From Streblospio benedicti (Eukaryota; Annelida; Polychaeta; Spionida; Spionidae): DNA of 64,000 nt. Every line of letters starts with the position of its first letter. Position 1 is the first letter of the stretch. This document shows positions 1 to 10,693 of this stretch, piece by piece. The stretch covers positions 44,696,409 through 44,760,408 of the forward strand of contig CM032665.1 of assembly GCA_019095985.1 (NCBI GenBank), written 5' to 3'. A model generated the notes under the pieces. It made no database searches, had not been told where the DNA came from, and saw only the letters and a program-made list of their open reading frames with translations. Made by a program: the position numbers and the translations under genes.

Positions 1-421
1 TCTTCTATTTTGTATTTTAGTTCATGCTGGTACCCGCTTTTTGTCAGTGCTTCCTGGTATGGTGCTGTTGATTGTTTAAAATTATTATTATTAGAGGATA
101 TGGCAGAGAGTCTTCTATTGATGCTGCTGGGTATGTTTTTGATGATATTTGGTGGGTGGTTACTATTTTTTTGTATAATGTGTGTTGTTGGGTTTCATGT
201 AGGGTTTGTAAGATGCTGATTTAAGGTTCATTGTTATATCCAAAAAGTCAACTGGCTAGGTTTGCCTCTATTTGTTGCAGTCCGTTCTCTCTAAAGATTT
301 TGATGGGTTTTTGTTAAGCCAATCCGTCGTCTCTCGAATACCCAAGGGAATGAAAAAATCCAAAATCATTTAACACTATGTTCACAAAAAAGTATTACAA
401 AATCATTACTAGAACTTTAGA
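1..421. other. No gene seen
   Basis: AT-rich sequence with T-rich runs. No open frame here resembles a protein family I know, and I see no repeat that recurs in the window. Confidence 0.5.
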
Positions 422-767
422 CTTGCATTGGATTATGTAAATATAACAGAAGAAGACAGACACATAATAACCCACACAAAGAGATCCGTTCTGTACAACA
501 AAAGGCACACCATGGAACAAAAAGAACCAGGACTTTGATGTAACAATGGGAAGTTATGATGGTGCCGAGACTTGTGAACTTGTTGGATTATACATTCTAT
601 CACAGCTACAAAACTTAGGTATTAGTATAGGGATCTACAGAGATGACGGATTAGCAGCATGTAACAAGAAACCAAGTGAAATAGAGAAAATAAAAAAGAA
701 CATCTGCAAAATCTTTAGAGAGACATATTTAATATGTTGTAACATTAGTAATTCAAAAACTTTATAA
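422..767 (+). mobile_element. Reverse-transcriptase relic with YRDD box
   Basis: Translated plus-strand segments read [15 protein letters not shown], then [20 protein letters not shown], then [10 protein letters not shown] followed by a Lys-rich helix ending near 767. The Y-R-D-D block is the catalytic core of a reverse transcriptase. [10 protein letters not shown] together with YRDDGLA recalls a retroelement group common in cnidarian and mollusc assemblies, whose class I cannot fix. Only the palm region survives, with no element ends. It is a broken fossil with more than one break. It meets an unrelated minus-strand RT relic at about 731. Confidence 0.6.
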
Positions 768-925
768 CCACGATTTATAATGGCTATCGGTCTAAAGTTA
801 TCTTCATCTGTTATTAAACCCTTACTGTCTTTAGTAATAGGAACTAGTTCAATATCCATTATCTTGTGTGGCATATAACCATGGGAAATACAAACATTAA
901 ATAAGGCATCGACCATTTGATCTCA
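731..925 (-). mobile_element. LINE RT finger-region relic
   Basis: Read leftward, the segment encodes FNVCISHGYMPHKIMDIELV, then PITKDSKG, then [20 protein letters not shown]. This is the start of a non-LTR reverse transcriptase, in which VPI-K--KG...NYRPIAI...-K-FE is the usual pattern. The frame ends near 731, where it abuts the plus-strand YRDD relic. Nothing of the palm with the catalytic aspartates remains. It is a short dead LINE piece and the clade cannot be assigned. Confidence 0.6.
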
Positions 926-1126
926 GGGGGGCAGCTATTTTCACCATAGCTTCAATTATTTTTTTCATGAAATTTGACATCAAATTCTTTTTATCTTAGA
1001 TTACTGAACCTCAATTATGGAGCCAAATGAAACCTTATTATTGTTTTCACCAATTTTCAGCCTTGCGTTATTTTTTTCAATATTTTTGCCCCCCCACTCC
1101 AACCCCCCTGAGATCAAATGGTCGAT
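908..1126. repeat. 24-bp perfect inverted repeat
   Basis: Bases 908-931 (ATCGACCATTTGATCTCAGG plus GGGG) are the exact reverse complement of 1103-1126, with 171 bases between. The inner sequence is T-rich and matches only loosely beyond the arms. The left arm includes the upstream edge of the LINE RT relic, so this may be a partial inverted copy of that relic. Confidence 0.7.
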
Positions 1127-1339
1127 ACCTAACATACTATATAAATACAAAACACGGATAATAAAGATAAGACAAGACTATGCGTTATACAACATTGTGT
1201 CATTGGGTAAATCTTAATGTTTGATTCTGAGGTACATGAAATGAATTTCCAGGCTATTTTCGTGCATGCCCTTAGTCAATGGATACATCACTATGATTGA
1301 ATAAATGAAACGTAATGTCTATATTAATGGTTTTGTTTA

Positions 1340-1797
1340 TATTTATTTCTTGTTCTTGTTCTTGTTCTTGATTTCTACGTCGCGGGGCAGTTACCACTGT
1401 TATCGAGGCGACGGGGAGAGCGCATGAATTAATGACTCCGAGAGGTGAGGAGATGAGCAAACTCCTCAACAGTACCTGCGGTGACGGTACTTTCCACCAA
1501 ATGGTTCCACTCTAAGGGAGTTTTTACAAAGAATGACCCCATGTGTTGTGGCGTTTTTTGGGGGACTACATAACACTGGCTGTTCATACTGATAGACCTC
1601 TTGTTTGGTTCCGCGGTGACGTGCCCTTCATATCTTCTGGGTTGTCTGATAGAACGGCGGCCTTCACGTACAGGTGTTAGGAACTTGTCTGGTGTGGGAG
1701 AGGTGATAGTAGGTGAACGCAAAAACTGTACATCAACAAAATGTGACAAACTAGTGCAATGCAATACAATCATAACATACTCTGCAAAATTGTTCAT
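1340..1797 (-). mobile_element. LINE 3' end relic with hexamer tail
   Basis: The minus strand is open from 1797 to 1429. It contains RRSIRQPRRYEG, AEPNKRSISMNSQCYVVPQK and GSFFVKTPLEWNHLVES, ending VEEFAHLLTSR. The last block matches the SFF-RT--WN-LP signature at the C-terminus of many non-LTR reverse transcriptases. After the stop, (TTCTTG)4 at 1347-1370 sits where such elements carry a short-repeat tail. It is 5' truncated with no catalytic part. The LINE assignment is good; the clade is unknown. Confidence 0.6.
1347..1370. repeat. (TTCTTG)4 microsatellite
   Basis: Four perfect hexamers, interpretable as the 3' tail of the minus-strand LINE relic next to it. Confidence 0.8.
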
Positions 1798-1799
1798 GA

Positions 1800-3815
1800 A
1801 GTCAATGTGTTCCTTCTTATTTTGTCTGTGAGTATTTTTCGTCTGTATTTTTTATTTGGTTATCAATCTACTTAATTATCTATGCAATTGTTTAGTTTTT
1901 GTTTAGTTTTTATCTACTTATTTTTTACATTAACATTTACTTACTTGCTTAGCAATTTTTATCTACTCATTTATTCATTTTGGGGATCAGGGAGAGTAAT
2001 TTAATGAAACCCTATAAATCATCATTTGAGGAAGAAAGGGATTTGGGATGTGTTCTAGATCTGCTAGTGTAACTATCCCAGCCTTGTCTGAGTAAATAAG
2101 CTACCACATTACCAGGTATTCTATATGTGCAAGTATATACAATGTATTTCACTGTCCTGTAATGGTACTTATGTACAAATAGCTAGTCGTCTAGAACCAA
2201 GTACATCTTCTTCCAAATGTAATTCATACAGCATGATATAATTACAATATACCAATATATAAAGTTCTAAAAGTAATTTAATGGTCTATGTAGTGTATTG
2301 TAATGTTAAATTAAAACTTTGTTCGCCTGTAGACAGATGGGGTATTTTTCCACAGGACAATAACTCATCATTTGTTGAACTTCATATCAAAATGTCACGA
2401 ATATTACACTTATCCCTTCAATACAAATGACAAAGTAATTTTTGAAGTGGCTGTCATATTTCTATTAATGCTCGGCTTTATCAAATGAACACTGTGTGTC
2501 ATTAGCAATGGCTTGAGCATCGTAATGTGCTCTTGAGATGTACAAAACAATGGTGGCATTCAGAGAACAGCTATACAAATAATGATAATTCAATCATTTT
2601 AGAGTAGTAAGAATCATACAAGTTTTATATTTATATTGAATAAACTGACGTCATATGCTAGACATTTTAAGAGGGCCTTGATCGCATTTTTAGCTGTTGC
2701 CCAATCTCCTTGGTGTACTTTGTATAGCAAATAAAAAGTCTAAACTGAATGATCCCTCTAAACATGTATAATTGGTGTAAACATATTGAAGTGATAAAAT
2801 AGAAATATATCATCTATGGATAACTATAGCTATTCTTTTAGAACCAACTTCTTGGTAATTTACCGCATAAATACCATAAAGCCAACGTACATATATATTT
2901 ACTGTAGTAATGTTAGATTTCACATTGTATCCTTTATGTCAACCAAATTAATGTACTTATTGTTAGCATACTGGTGCTATTTTGCATGTAAATATGTATT
3001 AAGTTAGTTCATCTATATTTTCTTATTTGCTGTTTCACAACTTAAATCATTTTCTATCAGAAGGAACTCAATAAATACAATACAATACGGGGCTCCTCTA
3101 CCAAACAGTTGCAGGTTTTTGTAATTGTAACTATTTTTACCAACAAACCACAATCCATCATTAATCATAATCAATGACGTATCTCTATCTTAAGACTTCA
3201 TTCATTCAAAGAACATCTCTGAATATCTGAGCCAAAGACATGTGGCTTCTATGAAATCACACTACTTAAACTTTGAAGTAACTTTGTAGCGTCTTGAGAC
3301 TACAATTCCTCTTGGTTATATTTCAAATCTGTAAACTCTCACATTTAATAACACACACAACCACTGGCACTGTGATTCTAAATTATTAGTTTGTGATTTT
3401 GACCCACTTCCACCACGTCATAATGAACGTCATGCAGTGCAATAGAATTTTCAAGTATAAAAGTTTTTCTATGTACTATGTACGTGGCAGTAGGTCTCAT
3501 GTCATGTATAGAATTTGCCTTAACCTTAGAAGTATTGTTATGTTTTTATTATGAATCAATATAATTTGGATTTTTATTTTTGAAGGAATATGTACATATA
3601 AAAAATTTGTAAAAAAGAAATTGAAAAGGTCTCTAAAGAGATGAAAAGCTTATTGTGCAATAAAATAAATTAAAATTTTTACATATATGTTAGAAATCTA
3701 ATATGGTAGGAAAAAACTATACATGAAATGAAATGATAAAATTTCCAATTAAGACCACCAACGATTACCTTGATTACAGCTGCATTGTACCCAATACCAT
3801 ATATAAACAAGTTTG
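1800..3815. other. No gene seen; AT-rich spacer
   Basis: About 2 kb of AT-rich DNA. Short open frames such as 2816-3007 have no recognisable content. A run AATACAATACAATAC near 3072-3086 may be a decayed LINE or SINE tail. Confidence 0.4.
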
Positions 3816-3825
3816 TAATATGAAT

Positions 3826-3912
3826 TATGTTATCAGGTGAGTTATTGTGACGTATCACGGCGAGCCCGAAGGGCGAGCCTGATGCGCCTCAAGAACGAAT
3901 CCTGATAAAAGT
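3826..3912. repeat. GC-rich imperfect hairpin in AT-rich DNA
   Basis: TTATCAGGTGAG at the left and a related CTCAAG...CCTGATAA at the right enclose the inner near-palindrome GCGAGCCCGAAGGGCGAGCC. Such compact GC-rich fold-backs are common ends of small DNA transposons in marine invertebrates. I found no second copy in the window. Confidence 0.4.
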
Positions 3913-3914
3913 AA

Positions 3915-6085
3915 TTTGTGTTACACAACAAACCAGGTTTTGTATTTATCATTCTTTTCTAAACAATTACAACACTGTTTTAAAAATGTCAAACAGTAGT
4001 CCGGCTGAGTACAAGCATGAAAACCATAGTATCCCTGTCCGGGTTATCGGGTACTTCTGCATCATGATAACCAATGAAATTACATGAAAAAGAATGATAA
4101 ATAGCATTTACACGACCCTTTGAAAGTAATACACCTCTATGTTATCTTACAATCGAACCACCCACTGTAATTTAAAAATGATCGTCTAGTTTGATAACAC
4201 ATATGCTGCATATCATTGTATCTATGACCTAATTTTTAGGAAGCCCGTTCACAAACGTTCACTAAGCAACCATGGGCCCGCAAAATGCAACCGCTCACGC
4301 AATATGCAACCTGCAGTATTTTTTGTTAATATTAATCTATTATTCATGATTTCGAGCATTTTTCTGTACAATGTTTTTACCTAGAAGTTTTTATTCTTCA
4401 CTTTATTGATTATTTTTAAAACGTTGAATATATATGCCATATTTAATTTCAGACTCGACCATTACATATAATTACAAATTTCTGTAGTATATGTGCTGTG
4501 GATGTAGGTGTAGATCTACTAGCGAGACGATTGACCTAATTTTGCATGATTTTTTCTATGATTATGCAGATAATTCATTCATACTTATGATAAGACCAGT
4601 GGCTGGCGTTTTCATGCATCAGGTCACACAGTGATCTGCTGCGTGTGAGAAGAGCGTAGTCTAGGGATATCAAGTGATAATACGTATACATAAGCAGTTG
4701 CTTAAGACCCAAACCCCTCATATTATGTCTTGTTCATGTGCAGAAAATTTAAGGAAAAAGAATTATTATGAATGAATCGTTATTATGATAATGAATATGA
4801 TAAATGAATACGAAAGATGGTCATAAAGTTTAAAGAAAATATTTGTATGAGGACGCACACAAGTAGTATAGAGAGAACTCTATATAGTTCTAGACACTAT
4901 AAGCCAATAGTGGCTGTCTCCATTAACATCTTCTTTTTAAAAAGCTCCTGTATAATAGAAAAAAATGAAACACAAGTTGAATAATAAGTATAGAGCTATA
5001 TAACATCTGTCTGTCACACTTTCATTGCTGTTAATGATGGCTGATGTAAGTCCACGTGCGCAAGTTCACTTCACTGGACATGATTCGTGATTTTAATAAA
5101 ATGTTAGTCACTATGGGAATACCAGCAGAGGAACATAGGCCGCAAAATCCAGCCTCGTAAGCTCATATTTAGTATCAAAATTGTACAATGATGCTCACAC
5201 GGCACACGGACAGATATTTGGTTTGTGTCTTCTAAAATGGATATTTGATGACAATTCAAATGGCGGATCACAGATAAGGTGTTTGACAGCAGTCTTATGA
5301 AAGCTGGGCTCCGTATATCGTGTGTTTCTTTGAAAACGAATAAATGATGGTGTCAACTACGCAGATATTTTGCCGATCCCGGGAATAAACAACCAATTTT
5401 TTAAACGTTTTCAATCAGAAATGTAAGTAATCATCTATTATGTATGAAATCGGTTTCAGTAGTAAATTTTACATATGTGTATGAATAATTATGCAGTTTT
5501 ATAAGCTCCACAACCTTAAACATTGAACTATTCCCGTGTTGATAAACGTACATTCGCAGACAGACCACGGGATTTCAAGTGGCAACGTTCAGTGGGATAA
5601 TGACAGCTAGTATCCTCATTAAACTGTTAAATGTACCTTGACATTTCTATGTAAACTTTGAGAAATAGAAGCATCACTGTTTTTAGTTGTGTAATTACTT
5701 ATCCGTAGCTGATATGAAAGTGTTACGTTATCCATAATTGAGTACAGTAGGTGCAACCACCACGTTTATCAACGTACGTGTGACGTAGTTATCTGAACGT
5801 GATGTACGTCATTCGTTCGGGGTCACGCGTACTAACACGGGGTCATCCGGTGCGTTTTGCTGAAAATCGTGCTGAAAATCGTGCTGAATTCTGAGTTGAG
5901 TTCATAGCCTACAGACTTCGTGCGTATAGTCTTAACCAACCCAATCGGGGCTTGGGTATTATAATTTATTAGCCACATAAACATAGAAGGTTATCCATCC
6001 AGTTACAATGTTTCGATTGCAAATACTATCAATCTAACTATTAATAAAAACGAAAAGTGGCGCATCACTTTGCTGATAGTTTTTG
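3915..6085. other. No gene seen
   Basis: AT-rich spacer. It has a short direct repeat of CTGAAAATCGTG near 5860-5885 and several TGACGTA-like sites near 5780-5830. No coding signal is visible. Confidence 0.4.
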
Positions 6086-6091
6086 AGAATC

Positions 6092-6150
6092 CCCCATAGA
6101 TTGAAAAAATCCCCCATTAGTTCAACTTACAAGGGGGGATTCCCCCATTG
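6092..6150. repeat. CCCCCAT repeats with inverted partner
   Basis: ATCCCCCAT occurs three times (variants near 6091, 6110 and 6140), and a GGGGGGAT block at about 6132 is complementary to them, so the stretch can fold back. It probably marks the end of a small element. Confidence 0.35.
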
Positions 6151-6181
6151 TACAGTTTTTTCTTCCCAATCTCTGCATGTT

Positions 6182-6284
6182 TTATTTGCTACCTATAAAT
6201 TTTAAAGTTAACAACTGTTGCCAACAGCAAGTCATAACTCGGCTACCTATAAATTTTAATGTTGCATATGTTAACTACTGTTGC
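6182..6284. repeat. Two-copy tandem repeat, about 57 bp
   Basis: GCTACCTATAAATTTTAA followed by an A/T-rich stretch and ACTGTTGC occurs twice in a row, at about 6188 and 6242. The copies differ at several bases. Confidence 0.5.
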
Positions 6285-6287
6285 TAT

Positions 6288-6358
6288 GTAGTTCAGGCAG
6301 TGATCATGACCGTTGCTAACCGTTGCCTAGCAACCGTTGCTATCACTTGCTGAACTAC
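6288..6358. repeat. Fold-back enclosing an X-box
   Basis: GTAGTTCAGGCAGTGAT at 6288-6304 pairs with ATCACTTGCTGAACTAC at 6342-6358 with two mismatches. The 37-base loop holds GTTGCTAACCGTTGCCTAGC and further GTTGC motifs. Confidence 0.6.
6322..6334. promoter_or_regulatory. RFX-type X-box palindrome
   Basis: GTTGCCTAGCAAC is an exact match to the RFX dimer consensus GTNRCC-N(0-3)-RGYAAC, which controls ciliary genes in animals. It lies in the loop of a fold-back and no promoter or gene is visible nearby. It may be chance or a site carried by a repeat. Confidence 0.3.
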
Positions 6359-6365
6359 AACATTA

Positions 6366-6960
6366 ACTACTGACCAACAAATGCTGTTACTGCAGCCTTT
6401 TCTGCATCAAGGATAAACCCACTACCTAATGTCAGAAGATCTTGAAAATTCATTGCTTTCTCCAGCAGATTTTTCAGTGCACTTTTTTCCAATGGCCATA
6501 AAATGAGCTTGTTGTGTCACATCCAGTTAGACAGTATACTGGAAGCAGAATATTTATTTGTGACTGAGTCAATTGCTGGTATAAACGATGAATGGGAATG
6601 ATGCGAATTCGATCTGTCTTCTTTATCTTGTGGCCAGTCAAAAAGTATATCTCTTGTGCTGCAATATCATTTCTATGTAACAGTAAAACAAAAACATCAG
6701 TATCTGGACATTGTATTATAATCTTCTTTGATCAATTATTGGCAGCATACACTGCATGAAGTATCAATCTTCCATCTGCTTCATCTTGAGTCGATGCCAT
6801 TTGGAGAAAAGAGAAGAGATAATTCTGGTGTACACGATTATGGAGTTTTGTATTTCATGTTGTCAAGCCTGAAATAACAATTCCTCGTAATTGGAAATCA
6901 TTTCTTCAGAGCCAAAATAAAGCTGCATTAGCAAGATGCTATACTGGATGTTTACTGACA
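6366..6960 (-). pseudogene. Relic of SPDTDVF / LTGCDTT repeat-gene family
   Basis: Read leftward, segments encode QDEADGRLILHAVYAAN, then KKIIIQCPDTDVFVLLLH, then YFLTGHK, then IIPIHRLY, then ILLPVYCLTGCDTTSSFYG, then KSALKNLLEKAMNFQDLLTL and AEKAAVTAFVG. EADTRLLLHA, PDTDVFVL and LTGCDTTS in this order are the signature of a large repeated family of uncharacterised invertebrate proteins. I believe it has a FEN1/PIN-like fold with the acidic residues in these motifs, but that is from memory. Frame breaks separate the blocks, so this copy is dead. A plus-strand piece of the same region lies at 7624-7743 and a fuller 3' part at 18255-18560. Confidence 0.6.
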
Positions 6961-7014
6961 AAAACAGCTAGCCTGAATGTAGATACTGTGGGAAAGTGGC
7001 AATATGCACCACTG

Positions 7015-7615
7015 CTGGTCTTGTGAGTTCTCCGCATTCCCCCCATGACAGGGGGCCCGAGGGCATATGGCCTCGGGAGGACTGTGAATCCCTAGCTGAC
7101 TCCTCGTTGTGTACTAAGCTCTCCACGTACGCCCCGGCCTAGGTTCCGGTTACCTACTGCCAAGACGGTGTTCACCACTGGATTTCACGAGAGGCCTCCA
7201 CACGGGAAGGACTTCGCACCAGTGCTGACACGCATGTGATTCAGGCGTCCCCTACACACAGCCACTTGGGTTAGACCCCGAGAGGAAGGAAGGCCACAGG
7301 CCAACCTTGGGAGACAAGTGAATGAGGGCCTATTCCGAGGAATAGGTCGACAACCCTACTTGCTGCCCATCCAGCATCTAAGAGAGAACTGCCGCTATTC
7401 GGCTCATAACCAGTACAAGAGAGTACTGTTCCCTAATCCTACAGTGGCCATAATAACAACAACGACAAAGCCTATCAAGGTGTGTGTAGCCAAGGAGAAC
7501 TAACCTACTCCAGTGCAACTTATAGAAGGGGCTGGTGTATAGTCTGCGACCATGCTACAATGAGTCGCGCACTGGAGGCCTACTTTACGAGTTTTGCTAC
7601 AATACATACATAAGT
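7015..7615 (+). repeat. Family R repeat, copy R1
   Basis: A GC-rich block in AT-rich DNA. It shares with three other loci the ordered motifs CTCGTTGTG, TTTCACGA-AGGCCT, GGGA-GGACTTCGCACC, GTGCTGACACGC, CCTAATCCTAC, GTGGCCATA, GGTGTGTGTA, CCAGTGCAACTT, GCGCACTGGA and GTTTTG-TACA. The 3' part forms two nested stems: TGTAGC 7485-7490 with GCTACA 7596-7601, and CTCCAGTGC 7508-7516 with GCACTGGAG 7569-7577. Open frames inside differ between copies, so it does not look protein-coding. It sits between two oppositely oriented LTGCDTT-family relics. No RNA polymerase III boxes or target duplications were found. Confidence 0.65.
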
Positions 7616-7623
7616 GGTGTCTT

Positions 7624-7743
7624 TGAAGAAAGAACAGTTGCTGTCTGCAGTGACGGTATAGTAGGGAACAATATTTCAGTGCTGCTCCCAGTATACTGTC
7701 TAACTGGATGTGACACAACATATGAAACGCTAAAGCTATCAAA
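7624..7743 (+). pseudogene. Second LTGCDTT-family relic
   Basis: The plus strand reads GNNISVLLPVYCLTGCDTTY, the same block as the minus-strand relic at 6366-6960, followed at once by unrelated sequence. It is a short fragment, and its orientation is opposite to its neighbour across repeat R1. An inversion or two independent insertions would explain this. Confidence 0.55.
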
Positions 7744-7759
7744 AACGCGTGTATATATT

Positions 7760-7834
7760 TCTCAGCACACGCGGTGTGACCTCAAAGCACGCGGCTTCGC
7801 CGCGTGCTTTGAGGTCACACCGCGTGTGCTGAGA
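7760..7834. repeat. Perfect 36-bp-arm hairpin, 3-base loop
   Basis: The arm at 7760-7795 (TCTCAGCACACGCGGTGTGA and on to GCGGC) is the exact reverse complement of 7799-7834. The loop is TTC at 7796-7798. There are no mismatches in 36 pairs, and the sequence is GC-rich against an AT-rich background. Smaller inner palindromes (CACACGCGGTGTG-like, GCACGCGGCTTCGCCGCGTGC) are nested in it. It would extrude as a cruciform in DNA or a very stable hairpin in RNA. Confidence 0.95.
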
Positions 7835-8433
7835 TTAGCCAATCATGATTCAATGTCTTTGCTGTCACACCAATCACGCTATTGTATACACTGTGTCCAT
7901 GGGGATATGCATGTTTGTGGCTAGCGTGTAGGGTCAACATGCAAATTGTTAGAGCGTGTGGTGTATTTATGCAAATTAGCGGTTTGTTGCAGTGCAGTGC
8001 ACTTTGTTGTAAGTGCATGTAGTGAGTTTTAACCAATCGGCACGCTTGAAATAATCCTACATGTTTACAGATTCAACAGTAGGGGGCGTAACTAATGGTG
8101 ATGTACCTACGCTTCTGCATGTACTCAGGATAATTAGAGAAAGCATTTATGACTACATGTAACTTCTCAGATAACATTTTATTTGCTATACAAACTTATA
8201 CAAATAAGTTGGTGCCTGTTCAATAAACAATCCAAAACTTGGCCACAACATATCATATTAATATTGTCAAATTTTGTGTTATAGGCCTACATACATTTTA
8301 GACTGATGTACTTGTACTTGATATGAATATGAATATGTGTTAGAGGTTTTTAAGTGCATGCTGCCGGTTAACATCACTCATTATAAATATGACCAAATGC
8401 AATCATGATCAAGGCCAGCTACTTTTCTTTTGG

Positions 8434-8618
<185 letters not shown>

Positions 8619-8742
8619 AACAAAAACTTTGATAACTTGTGGTTGGCCTATTGTTATCAATTTTTGAGCTTGTAAGTTTTCTAAATTCGATCTAGGCCTA
8701 CATCTAATTGCCACTTGCATTTGCCAAGGAATAAACCAGATT

Positions 8743-9039
8743 TTATTCCTGATATGGTAGAGTTGTAGCCATCAATACCACCGACCGTGGACCCTCACCA
8801 GCCATGAGAAACATGATCCACACAGCTCCACTGTCAGAGGCCCCTATATGTGCTAACACTAACCACATGGATAAATTTGAGCAACCTTTAGCTGTAAAGA
8901 ACCACGTTTGAAAGTTCGTATCAATTGCCACTAGACACACTATCATACCATCTACATAGTCACTTGAGAGTAGTCCACGGCGTAGTCTTAATAGATAGGC
9001 TGCACTATATGTATCCTTTTCTCTTGGATCATTAGAGTC
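8743..9039 (-). CDS. Unrecognised exon-like open frame
   Basis: The minus strand is open for 98 codons from a possible acceptor (TATTCAATAG, reading into GAC at 9039) to a TAA at 8743-8745. Blocks include DPREKDTYSAAYLLRLRRGL, LSSDYVDGMIVCLVAID, WFFTAKGCSNLSMWLVLAHI and GEGPRSVVLMATTLPYQE. It has an acidic/basic start, then two moderately hydrophobic stretches. I do not recognise the family. It reads like real protein and could be the last exon of a host or transposon gene. A mobile-element end begins about 10 bases upstream of the acceptor, so the exon may have been cut off from its gene. Confidence 0.35.
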   Translation of the reverse strand, partial: DSNDPREKDTYSAAYLLRLRRGLLSSDYVDGMIVCLVAIDTNFQTWFFTAKGCSNLSMWLVLAHIGASDSGAVWIMFLMAGEGPRSVVLMATTLPYQE

Positions 9040-9047
9040 CTATTGAA

Positions 9048-9260
9048 TACTGTGAAACCTGACTATTAGGGAGGAAAGGGAAACTGTCCCTATTACTGAG
9101 GTGTCCCTATTTGTGAAGTATTTATAGAAACATGTAACATTATATAGCCAAAAACGGGAAAATGAACAGGCGACTTTTGGGACAGAGAAAAATTATTTCA
9201 TTGGAAAGGATTTGTCCCTTGTCTGTGACTGTACACTACACTTGCAAGGATGAAAGACAC
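9048..9260. mobile_element. DNA-transposon end, pogo-like terminus
   Basis: Begins TACTGTGAAACCTGACTATT, similar to the CAGTNNAACC termini of pogo/Tigger elements. The inner text CTGTCCCTATTACTGAGGTG through TTGTGAAGTATTTATA recurs in reverse complement at 16015-16085. No transposase remains. Confidence 0.4.
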
Positions 9261-10029
9261 CTGTACACTGATCAAGTGAATTTGTGAATGACTCCTTTGT
9301 TGTTGAAAACATTTGTCATTCAGTGGTATAAAGCTGGTGTTTTGTTAGATGTTTCCTACCTTGATATAAAAACTGACTTGTTTTTTGTTTGTTACTAATT
9401 CTGTTGAGTCTGTATTTTGCGTTCCAAATTTCATCATATTAGTTGGTTCTATTTGAGTATTACTACTTTTGTTAAAAATCAGCCAAACCTTTACCAATTC
9501 CATTGGCTTCATCATTAATGGTAAAAGGTTTATCGTCACGTGATATGATCAAGCGGCATCTATTGATGTTTTTTGACCAGTTCCGCATGGATTTTTAAAC
9601 ATGACTTGATGACAACAATGTTTGAGGCGCCTGATATGAATGGCCACTCTAATCTTTAACGAATGTGCACGGATCACGGTCCAATATCTTGATGTTGTCC
9701 ACATGATGGTGTGGCTTTCTCTGTCCGGTTGGTGGAGTGTACAGACACGTGTGACCCCACCTGCTTTTCCTATGTTGGTCAAACCTCGTTTTCAAACTTT
9801 TCAAACCCAGAATGTTTATTTTTGGGTCCTGGTTCCTCCACATTGTTGATTTTTTAGTCTTAAAATAAATCTCTTGTTTCTTACATCAACAGTCAGGAGA
9901 AAAAGCAGTTGGCACAGAATTGTTTCTTGGTTTTATCAATCCATTTTTTATTTGATTTTTAGCTTGGCTGCAAGTAGAACTTAAAATAGTGGCTACTTGT
10001 GTTAGATCAGTATATTAGTTGGTTCTGAT
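9261..10029. other. No gene recognised
   Basis: Open frames at 9549-9849 on both strands have no family resemblance. A GACCAGT...TTTTTAAACATGACTTGATG segment at about 9577-9610 recurs in altered form at about 10120-10155, so part of this is old repeat. Confidence 0.35.
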
Positions 10030-10034
10030 GATTA

Positions 10035-10095
10035 TTACCGATAGGGAATTGGACTCGTGAACAGAAGGTTGTGGGTCACGATTTAGGTTCTCCGT
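10035..10095 (+). mobile_element. tRNA-derived SINE head, decayed
   Basis: ATAGGGAATTGGACTCGTGA followed by ACAGAAGGTTGTGGGTCACG matches the heads of the SINEs near 29700 and 54830 (GACTCGTGACCAGAAGG then GGGTTCGAT). The B box is degraded here. Confidence 0.45.
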
Positions 10096-10693
10096 ATATA
10101 GAGCCCATCTATTGAACTTTTAGACCAGTCAGTTTTTAAACAGACTTGATGCAACAATGCTCACGAAGTGACGTACTTTAAATAGGCCTCATTCAAGAGA
10201 CGTTATGTTTATTAAGTTTTTGTTTAATTCACAGGATGCCAATGATTTGGTGTGAATTTAGAAAAGTCTTGAGCTACTGTGTTATTATCATGATTTATAA
10301 ATCAGCATGGTTGGTGTTTTACATTTAATTCACCTGCACGTTAAATAGGTACAAAATGTCTTTTTATAGCCAGTCAAGGATGCCATGACTGGTGTGAATT
10401 ACCCAAAATATGAACATTTACATTTACATCATCAAAATGTCTTATAGCCAGTTTTACCCAAAAATAGATTTGTTTACCTTAGCTTTTGCGGGCAAACAAA
10501 GCTCTGCCTGCAGTACAGATACAAGGTGTATGTTGTTATTGTTGTTACAAAGTTACAAACGTGTCATATAAATCAACTTTTACTTCATTTTCCAAATACT
10601 TTCTTTTTCCTTACTTCCCAAATTGTATCAAATTGTATCTGTCTTCTCATGTACAAAGTCTTATATGTGAATTTTATCTTTTGATACATAAAT

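Noticed and set aside
3840-3880. Bacterial contamination or a rho-independent terminator at GAGCCCGAAGGGCGAG
   Set aside because: The surroundings are continuous animal-type repeat DNA. GC-rich hairpins of this kind are common ends of small transposons.
9549-9849. Overlapping open frames on both strands at 9.55-9.85 kb
   Set aside because: There is no family resemblance, and frames on both strands of equal quality suggest chance.
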